A DNA stretch of 26,324 nucleotides from an uncultured Austwickia sp. (lineage in GTDB: Bacteria > Actinomycetota > Actinomycetes > Actinomycetales > Dermatophilaceae). A program made the position numbers and the translations under genes. The DNA lies in the NCBI GenBank assembly GCA_934678955.1, contig CAKUSI010000020.1:1-26324 (forward strand), given 5' to 3'. Each line of letters starts with the position of its first letter. Position 1 is the stretch's first letter. The notes under the pieces were generated by a model that searched no databases, had not been told where the DNA came from, and saw only the letters and a program-made list of their open reading frames with translations. Shown piece after piece: positions 12,501 through 20,000 of this stretch.

Positions 12501-14443
12501 GGGTCGACACTCAGAGCGAGGACTTCACGGCGGTCGGCATCGGCGACATGAGTGGTGACGTGTTCGGTAACGGCATGCTGCTGAGCCGGCATATTCGGCT
12601 CGTCGCCGCCTTCGACCACCGCGATGTGTTCCTCGACCCGAACCCGGATGCGGAGAGCTCGTACGTGGAGCGGCGCCGGCTGTTCGACCTGCCGCGGTCC
12701 TCCTGGGCGGACTACAACCCGGAGCTGATCAGTGAAGGTGGCGGCGTCTACTCGAGGACCGCGAAGTCGATCCCGATCTCGCCGCAGGTCCGTCACGTCC
12801 TCGGGCTGTCCGACCACGTGGAGAGCCTCACCCCGGCGGAGCTGCAGAAGGCGGTGTTGCTGGCGCCCGTCGACCTGCTGTGGAACGGCGGGATCGGCAC
12901 CTACATCAAGGCGTCCAGCGAGAGCAACACGGATATCGGCGACCGTGCCAACGACGCGATTCGCGTGGACGGCCGCGAGCTGCGCGCCAAGGTTGTCGGC
13001 GAGGGCGGCAACCTCGGGTGCAGCCAGCTCGGTCGGATCGAGGCCGCCCTGTCGGGTGTGCGCATCAACACGGATGCGATCGACAACTCGGCGGGCGTCG
13101 ACACCTCCGACCACGAGGTGAACATCAAGATCCTTCTCACGGGTCTGACCCGCGAAGGGGATATGACCCTCAAGCAGCGCAACCAGTTGCTCGCGTCGAT
13201 GACGGACGACGTGGCGCGGATGGTGCTGCGCGACAACTACGAGCAGAACGTGCTGCTCGGCAACGCCCGGAGTCAGAGCGCGGCGATGCTGCCGGTGCAT
13301 CAGCGGCTGATCCACTGGCTGGAAAGCTACGCCGAGCTGGACCGCGAGTTGGAGTTCCTGCCTGATGAGCAGGAGATCGCCCATCGCCTGGCGGCGGGGG
13401 TGGGGCTCACCTCCCCGGAGTTTGCGGTGCTGGTGGCCTACAGCAAGCTCGCGCTCAAGCGAGACCTGGCCGAGAGCGACCTGCCGGACGACCCCTGGTT
13501 CCGGCGGACCCTGGCCGAGTATTTCCCCCCGCCCATCCGGGAGCAGTACTCGCAGGCGTTGGACACACACCCGCTGAAGCGGGACATCATCGTCAACTCG
13601 ATCGTCAACTCGATGATCAACCGCGGAGGCATCACCTTCGCCTATCGGGCCATGGACGAGACGGGGGCACCTGCCGAGCAGATCGTGGCCGGTTATGTGG
13701 TGGCTCGCGAGGTGTTCGGGATGCGCGCTTTCGTGGCAGCGATGGAGGAACTGGACAACCAGGTCCCCACGCTGGTCCAGACCCGGGCCTACCTGGAGTT
13801 CCGCGGCCTGCTGGACCGGGCGGTGCGCTGGCTCCTGCTGAATCGGCCCGGCGACCTCGACATCGCGGCTGAGGTGGAGCGTTTCACCGCGCCCGTCGAG
13901 CGACTGAGGCCGTTGATCCCGCAACTGACGACCGGACGCAGCAGGGAGCGCCAGCAGCGGATGGTGGAGCAGTATGTCCGCGAAGGCGTCCCCGAGGAGC
14001 TAGCCGTCCAGTGCTCCACGCTGCTCAACCTTCACTCGGCCCTGGACATCGTGGCCCTGAGCGAGGAGGTCGGGGAGGACGTCGAACCGATCGCGCGGCT
14101 CTACTACGCGGTCTCGGAGTCCTTCGGTTTCGAGGACATGCAGGAGCGCGTGCGCAGCCTCAGCCGCGACGACCGGTGGAGCGCGCTGGCCCGGGCGGCG
14201 ATGCGCGACGACCTGTTCAGCGTGCTGGAGTCGGTGGTCGCCACCGTGGCCTCGGCCACGGACGCCTCGCTTCCCGCGCCGGAGAGGCTGGAGGGGTGGC
14301 TGTCCCGCAACGCTGCCGCGCTGGAGCGGGCACGGACCTCGCTCAGCGGGATCCAGGAGCTCGAGGAGCCCGGACTGGCGCCGCTGTCCGTGGCTTTGCG
14401 GACGCTGCGCGGGGTCGCGCGGACCGGGCGCGGCACGGACTGA
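9554..14443 (+). CDS. gdh: NAD-specific glutamate dehydrogenase, large (180-kDa, GDH180) class
   Basis: Catalyses NAD-dependent oxidative deamination of glutamate to 2-oxoglutarate and ammonium, linking nitrogen and TCA metabolism in the cytosol. The predicted length of 1629 aa matches the class (about 1600 aa; M. tuberculosis Rv2476c). The N-terminal half holds the ACT-like regulatory domains typical of the class. The catalytic core from about residue 820 shows [39 protein letters not shown] (Lys860 in the substrate-site lysine motif) and [20 protein letters not shown]. The NAD-binding part has [20 protein letters not shown]. The ATG at 9554 ([14 protein letters not shown]) is preferred over an upstream in-frame TTG because the GAGGAAGGTGGGG ribosome-binding region precedes it. 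In mycobacteria this enzyme is inhibited by the FHA protein GarA; no GarA-type gene is visible here. No frame damage is seen. Confidence 0.97.
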   Translation: [1629 protein letters not shown]

Positions 14444-14452
14444 CGCGCCCGG
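14424..14452 (+). terminator. Terminator hairpin spanning the glutamate dehydrogenase stop codon
   Basis: CCGGGCGCG (14424-14432) pairs with CGCGCCCGG (14444-14452), a perfect 9-bp stem. The 11-nt loop (14433-14443) contains the TGA stop codon. No U-tract follows. Confidence 0.6.
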
Positions 14453-14549
14453 CGCCATACGGACCCACGGACCGCGCTCAACGAACGCCCGCGACCCTCC
14501 CCCGTCCGGGACGACAGGCGTCGTCGACCGGCGCGCCGGGCAGCGCCGG

Positions 14550-14555
14550 TACGCT
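14550..14555 (+). promoter_or_regulatory. Predicted -10 element of a leaderless promoter for the PdtaS-like kinase
   Basis: TACGCT is followed by CGGGCC and then the GTG start at 14562. No Shine-Dalgarno is present, and the 6-nt gap matches other leaderless-type genes in this window. Confidence 0.6.
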
Positions 14556-14561
14556 CGGGCC

Positions 14562-16082
14562 GTGCCCACCCTCAACGACGTCCTCACCGGCCACCCGGTG
14601 TTGGCAGGCGCCGACGTCGAGTGGTTGCACCTGCTGGTGGGCGACTGGCAGATTCTCTCCGACCTGTCGTTCGCCGATCTCGTGCTCTGGGTGCGCGGGA
14701 CCAGACTGCACCCGGAGGGGTGGATCGCCGCGATGCACGTGCGCCCCAACACGGGGCCGCTGGTGTTCTTCGACGACATCGTCGGCTCCGTCGCCGGCCA
14801 GATGCGGCACGCTCTCCTCGAGCTCTGTGCCGCTCGGGGGCGGGTGATCCAGGAGCGAGGCCCGGAGTGGGCGCAGGGCACACCGGTGCGCGAGCAGGCG
14901 ATCCCCGTGGTCCGTGACGGTCGGGTCCTCGCGGTGATCACGCGGCACAGCAACTTGGAGGCTATGCGCGCGCCGAGCCGCATGGAGCTGACGTATCGCG
15001 GCGTGGCCGACACCCTGAGCCGCATGATCGCGGCCGGCGAGTTCCCGATGCGAGGGGCGCCGACGGGACAGCGTCGCGGCGCGCCCCGGGTGGTGGACGG
15101 GGTGTTCCGGCTCGACGTGGAGGGGATCATCACCTATGCGAGCCCCAACGCCATTTCGGCCTTGCACCGTCTGGGTCATCACGGCGACGCCGTCGGCGCG
15201 TCGCTGAGCGAGCTCACGACCCGGCTCATTCCCAGCCATTCCGTGGTGGACGAGTCGATGGCGCTGGTCGTGACCGGGCGCGCCCCTTGGCGGACAGAGG
15301 TGGAGTCCCGGTTCGCCACGCTGTCGTTGCGGGCGATCCCGTTGACCGAGAGCGGTGCCCGGATCGGCGCGGTGGTCCTTGCCCGGGACGTGAGCGAGCT
15401 GCGTCGTCGGGAGCGCGAACTCCTCACGAAGGACGCGACGATCCGTGAGATCCATCACCGGGTGAAGAACAACCTGCAAACGGTCGCGGCGCTGCTGCGC
15501 ATGCAGTCGCGGCGTCTGCCCGACGACGGCGCGCGGGCCTCGCTCGGGGAGGCCGTGCGACGCGTGGCGACGATCGCTCTGGTCCACGAGACGCTGAGCC
15601 GGACGCTCGACGAGGCAGTCGATTTCGACGAGATCGTGACGCGCGCGGTGAGCGCGGTTGTCGAGGTGGCGGCCCAGGAAGGCGAGGTCAGCTGGGGTCG
15701 GACCGGGACCTTCGGTCGGGTGAGCGCCGACGACGCCACGTCGCTTGCCATGATCGTCTCGGAACTGGTGCACAACGCTGTCGAGCACGGCCTGGCGGGC
15801 ACCGGTGGGACGGTGGAGATTGCCGCGGAGAGGTCAAGAGCGACCGACGGCGAGGAGTCGCTGGCCGTCATCGTCTCGGATGACGGCCGCGGGCTGCCCG
15901 ACGGATTCCGGCCCGGAGCGTCCGGGCTCGGCACCCAGATCGTGTCGGCGCTGGTCCAGGACCTGCGCGGATCCATCGAGTGGACCGGCCGGGACGGTGG
16001 CACGAAGGTCCGCTTTGTCGCCCGGCTCCGGCGCACGCAAGGTACGTCGTGTGAAGGCGTCGACCTGGCGGGTACTGCGTGA
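14562..16082 (+). CDS. pdtaS: PdtaS-like sensor histidine kinase (GAF-PAS-HisKA_2-HATPase)
   Basis: A 506-aa soluble sensor kinase, close to M. tuberculosis PdtaS (Rv3220c, 501 aa). Residues about 1-150 form the GAF-type N-terminal domain (MPTLNDVLTGHPVLAGADVEW), 175-285 a PAS domain (DVEGIITYASPNAISALHRL) and 290-370 the HisKA_2 dimerisation domain with REIHHRVKNNLQTVAALLRM (phosphoacceptor likely His298). The HATPase domain follows, with N-box MIVSELVHNAVEHGL and G-box VIVSDDGRGLPDG. No membrane segments are seen, so it senses cytosolic signals. Its known partner, PdtaR, is an RNA-binding ANTAR antiterminator; no such gene is in this window. The GTG start rests on the leaderless pattern and the family N-terminus. 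It converges with whiB1, as Rv3220c and whiB1 do in M. tuberculosis. Confidence 0.93.
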   Translation: MPTLNDVLTGHPVLAGADVEWLHLLVGDWQILSDLSFADLVLWVRGTRLHPEGWIAAMHVRPNTGPLVFFDDIVGSVAGQMRHALLELCAARGRVIQERGPEWAQGTPVREQAIPVVRDGRVLAVITRHSNLEAMRAPSRMELTYRGVADTLSRMIAAGEFPMRGAPTGQRRGAPRVVDGVFRLDVEGIITYASPNAISALHRLGHHGDAVGASLSELTTRLIPSHSVVDESMALVVTGRAPWRTEVESRFATLSLRAIPLTESGARIGAVVLARDVSELRRRERELLTKDATIREIHHRVKNNLQTVAALLRMQSRRLPDDGARASLGEAVRRVATIALVHETLSRTLDEAVDFDEIVTRAVSAVVEVAAQEGEVSWGRTGTFGRVSADDATSLAMIVSELVHNAVEHGLAGTGGTVEIAAERSRATDGEESLAVIVSDDGRGLPDGFRPGASGLGTQIVSALVQDLRGSIEWTGRDGGTKVRFVARLRRTQGTSCEGVDLAGTA

Positions 16083-16092
16083 CGCGAGATGA

Positions 16093-16130
16093 CTCGGGCG
16101 GTTTGGCTCAGCTCGGGCGGTTTGGCTCAG
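16093..16130. repeat. Perfect 19-bp tandem duplication between pdtaS and whiB1
   Basis: Two identical head-to-tail 19-mers, CTCGGGCGGTTTGGCTCAG, at 16093-16111 and 16112-16130, begin 10 nt after the kinase stop codon. They lie between the kinase and the whiB1 terminator hairpin. No open frame uses them convincingly. They may be a copy of a dispersed intergenic repeat or a slippage duplication. Confidence 0.85.
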
Positions 16131-16148
16131 AAGGTCCGAAGGACGCCA

Positions 16149-16179
16149 CCGCTCGGCCGCTTGGGGATCGGCCGAGCGG
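16149..16179 (-). terminator. Terminator hairpin of whiB1 (possibly bidirectional)
   Basis: CCGCTCGGCCG (16149-16159) and CGGCCGAGCGG (16169-16179) form a perfect 11-bp stem with a 9-nt loop, starting 1 nt past the whiB1 stop codon. The strong symmetric stem could also stop transcripts from the convergent kinase gene. Confidence 0.75.
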
Positions 16180-16180
16180 G

Positions 16181-16429
16181 TCAGCTGGCGCGGCGAGCGC
16201 GGGCGTTGCGGCGCTTGAGGGCGCGCCGCTCATCCTCGGACAGACCGCCCCAGACGCCAGCGTCCTGGCCGGACTCCAGCGCCCACTTCAGGCAGGTATC
16301 CTGCACATCACAGCGACGGCAGACCGTCTTCGCCTCTTCGATCTGCAGCAGGGCAGGCCCCGTGTTCCCGATCGGGAAGAAGAGCTCGGGGTCCTCCTCC
16401 AAGCACGCAGCGCGGTCGCGCCAGTCCAT
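16181..16429 (-). CDS. whiB1: WhiB1-type iron-sulfur transcriptional regulator
   Basis: An 82-aa Wbl protein. The four cluster-ligating cysteines are Cys9, Cys37, Cys40 and Cys46 (the CxxC...C pattern), followed by GVWGG (residues 58-62) and a basic C-terminal DNA-binding tail (RRALKRRNARARRAS). It opens MDWRDRAACLEEDPELFFPI and is nearly collinear with M. tuberculosis WhiB1, the essential NO-responsive [4Fe-4S] protein that binds the primary sigma factor. The ATG at 16429 has an AGGAGTT ribosome-binding site. The roughly 650 bp upstream holds no clear gene and probably carries its promoter and a long leader. Assignment to WhiB1 rather than another Wbl rests on N-terminal similarity and on synteny with the PdtaS gene. 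Confidence 0.95.
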   Translation of the reverse strand: MDWRDRAACLEEDPELFFPIGNTGPALLQIEEAKTVCRRCDVQDTCLKWALESGQDAGVWGGLSEDERRALKRRNARARRAS

Positions 16430-17078
16430 CGTTAACTCCTACTTTCAGCTCATTGGGCACACCGACACAGCCGCGCAAACGACTGGACTGTGGCTGAGGT
16501 CACCAAGTGGTCTTGGTCGTACAAGGCGACCAAACCCCCCAGGGCCTGCGTGGGGCAGGCCCCTCGGCACGCGTCTCCCCATAGACGTGGCAGGTGGGGG
16601 GCGCGTGAAGGCCAACAACAATGGTGGCCTCTCCTATTCCCCGAGCACCCGGACCGCCCAGCTGCCGGGTCGCTCGGGTGGCGACCAACGGTTGGCAAGA
16701 CGATCTGAGGAAAAGCTCAGGGCCAGTTCAATATCTTAAACGTTGGGCCCCCTTCAGGGCGAGTGTCTTAGGACACGTGGCGGCTCTACCGACACTGTGC
16801 TCTGCCGGTGCGGCGGTGAATGCGCTGGTCCGGCGGACGCGGTGACGCGGGGACGCCCACGGGTACTCCCGGCTACCCCCCGAACTGGTGGCCGCGCGGC
16901 GTCGTCGGGGGCCTCACGGGCGGCCGCGGGCCACGGAAACGAGGCCTCGGAGCGTCGCTCCGCGCGCGGGCGGGAGGCACCGCCGGGGTGGGCCTGCGTG
17001 GCCTCGCCGACGACGGCACGCGCGTCGTGATATCGACCCGGGCCGAAGGTCGCCTTTCACCGCTCGATCAGAAGCACC
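16430..17078. other. Gene-free region upstream of whiB1 and downstream of the FHA-FtsK gene
   Basis: About 650 bp with no protein I can support: open frames here are short, Arg/Gly/Pro-rich and unlike any family. It contains several hairpins: ACCAAG/CTTGGT with a TGGT loop (16502-16517), GGGCCTG/CAGGCCC (16542-16562), CTGAG/CTCAG with a GAAAAG loop (16705-16720) and CGGAGC/GCTCCG (16948-16962). A C6 run lies at 16535-16540 and an AT-rich island at 16728-16740. A whiB1 promoter, a structured leader or a small RNA are all possible. The hairpin at 16948-16962 could terminate the FHA-FtsK gene. Confidence 0.5.
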
Positions 17079-20000
17079 TCACAGCACCGCGACCTGCACG
17101 GTCTCGGCTCGCCCGTCCCGGACCCAGGTGCCGCGCCCGGGAACGTCCGGTTCGCCGCGAGGGAGGGCGAGGGCGAAGAGCTCATCGGAGCGTCCCGCGG
17201 AGCCGAGGACGAGTCCTTGTCCTGTGCGTCGAAGGGTGCCCGGCAGGCCTCGGAAGCTGTTCGCCAGATCGGCCGTCCGCCCCGTCGCGACGATGCACGC
17301 GCCCGGAGCGAGCGAGTCCGCATACTCGCTCAGGAGGGTGTCGAGGGCGCTGCCCCTGCAATCGTCCAGATCGTCCACGAGGACGACGGCGCCCGGAATG
17401 AGCAGGTGCCTCTCCGCCTCGGCGGCGGCGAGCGGACCGCACCACGGAAGGTCTGAGCCGTGGTCGTCCAAGGCCGGTGGTCGCTGGGCGGAGCACCAGA
17501 GAGTGGGGCGGCCTGCTTGGACGGCCTGAGCGGCGATCGTGCGCAGCGCGGTCGTGCGGCCGGATCCCGGGGGTCCGGCGATCAGCCACCCCGGCCCGGT
17601 CAGCGGCACCAGGAGGGCACCCCCGTCGCCTCTCACGCCGAGCCATGCCGTGTGTTCGTCGTTTCGGGCGGGGTGCCCCTCGTGGCCCTCGCGGAGTTCT
17701 TCCAGGGTGAGCCTGGCGGGCAGAGGGCGGATCCCCCACCCCGGGGGCGCACAGTGGGCGTGCCGGAGCGCGATCGGCGCGACGACGTCGGCGGGGAGGC
17801 GGGCGGAGGGCTCGTCGGGCTGCGGGTCGAGCAGCGCGATCTGGCCGACGAGCCCGCTGGAGGCCAGCACCGCTCTGCCCGGTGGGCGACCGCCGCCGTC
17901 CTGCGTCCGCAGGCCGGCGAGCAGGACGTCGGTGGGGTCGCTCAGGTCGAGCACCAGCCGGTCGGCGAAGCAGGAGGCGAAAGCGCCGGTGAGCAAACCG
18001 CGTCCGCCTGCGGCGAGGATGCGCAGGCCGCTGCCCGCGCCGCCGCGCGCCGCCTCGATCAGTTCCTCCGCGACGGCGCCGTGATCGAGCCCTTCCAGCA
18101 GGGCGCGCACCTGATCCCAGCCGTCGATCACCAGCAGGTCGGTCGGGAGCCCCTCGTCGGTCTCCGTGGTGGCGCCTCCCGGATCGACGTCGTCGCCAGT
18201 TGCTGCGCGAGAACTGGAACGTTGACCGGTTGCGCGGGTCCTGACCCGGTCGCGGAGGCCGCGGACCAGGCGGCGGAGCGCGCCCGGATCCCCCAGTGTC
18301 ACGTAGGACGCGGCATGTGGAAGATCGGTCAGCGCCTGCTGGCCGCCCCCGGCATCCACCACGTGGAGGGCCAGGCGGGAGGGGCATTCGGCGTCGGCCA
18401 CCGCCGTCGCGAGGACGCGGAGGCTCTGGGTCCGGCCGCTACGGCCCCGTCCGACCAGTGCCAGGTGACCGGCGTCCGGTGCCCAAGTCCACAGGCGGCG
18501 GCATTGGTGCTCGGGGTCGTCGAGCAGGATCACGGGGTGCAGGGCGGTGTCGCACGGACGCGCCGTGCGCGGCGTCAGGGGGTGCATGCTCGGGCTCCGA
18601 CGCTCCGCGGCCCGGTAGGTCGCGGCCGTCGAGGGACTCTCTGCGGCCAGTTCCCGCCAGAGGATGCGCTCGGGGAGCGGCGGTAGCCATGGTGGCGTGG
18701 GCGGTGCCACCTGCAGCGTCGCTGCGGCGTCGCGGGTGATGCGCACCAGGTCGTCGAGGTCGAAGTCGTCCTGGGCAGTCGGCCTCCCCTCCGGGTCCGG
18801 TAGGGGAGAGCGAACCGTGGCCGGGACATCGTCCAGCGCTGCGCCGAGTAGGTCGTCCGGGATCAGGCGCACGGCCACCTCGCGAGGGGCGGAGCGCCGG
18901 GCGGCCAGCCGGGCGGTCTGGAAGGTGATGAGAGGGCCCCCGCCGCTGCGGACGACGGCTCTCCCCGGGCACCGGACCGGGAGGCTCGCGGCGGCCGGGG
19001 ACTCTACGACGTCCACGGAGTCGGACGCGTCGCGAACCCGCAGCGCGATGCGAAGCCCCACGTTGGCCCGGATGTCGGCCGACACGATCCCGGCCGGGCG
19101 TTGCGTGGCGAGCACCAGGTGCACGCCGAGCGAGCGACCCAGTGCGGCAAACCGCACGACTCCGGCCACGAACTCCGGCAGCTCCTCCGCCAGGGCCCGG
19201 AACTCGTCGACCACCAGCACCAGACGTGGAAGGTGGCCCAACGGGACCCCCGCGGAGTCACAGCCGCCGGCCTCGACGGAGCGTTCGTAGCCTTCCAGGT
19301 CGGAGACGCCGGCGGCTCGCAGCAGCTCCTCCCGTCTGCGTAGTTCTGCGCGCAGCCCCGTCAGGGCGCGCTCGGCGGCCGCCCCGTCGAGGTCGGTGAC
19401 TACGCCCACCGTATGGGGCAGGCGGGCGCACGCATCGAAGGCGGAGCCGCCCTTGTAGTCGATGAGGACGAAACAGAGCCGGTCGGGGCGGTTGCGGGCG
19501 GCCAGCGAGGTGATGAGGGTTCGGAGCAGTTCGCTCTTGCCTGACCCGGTCGTCCCGCCCACCAGCGCGTGCGGGCCGTCGACCCGCAGGTCGAGGCGCA
19601 CCGGTCCCGCGGCGTCACACCCGACATCGATCGTCGTGTCCGCGCCCTGGCGTCGCCACGCCTCCACGAGAGCGCCGCGAACGCGCGGGTCGACGTCGAG
19701 CATCTCGCAGAGGGAGACCTGTTGCGGCAGCGTGTCCCGGAGTGCCGGCGTCCCGTCGACGAGGGGTGCCAGGGCGCGTCCCATCGCCTGCAGCGCCTGA
19801 GCGTCGGCGAGATCCGCGGTGGCGGACCCCTCATGGGATTGACCCCGGACATACGTGATGCCGTCTTGTCCCGTAAGGATGACCGTGGCGCACTCGGCGG
19901 GGAGGTCGGGTGCGCTGGAACCCAGGCACAACCCCACGATTCCGACCTCGGGGCCTTGCCGCAGCAAACCCGCTGTGCCGGGATACCCGATCAGCTCCCT

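Noticed and set aside
9485..13924. A 1479-codon open frame on the minus strand, antisense to the glutamate dehydrogenase gene
   Set aside because: Its translation is low-complexity (His/Arg/Gly/Gln-rich) with no domain, and it mirrors the codon phase of a long GC-rich gene. Antisense frames opposite this dehydrogenase class are a known artefact.
16501..16562. 6C RNA (actinobacterial small RNA with C-rich loops)
   Set aside because: There is one C6 run and two hairpins nearby, but the C-run is not in a hairpin loop and a second C-rich loop is missing.
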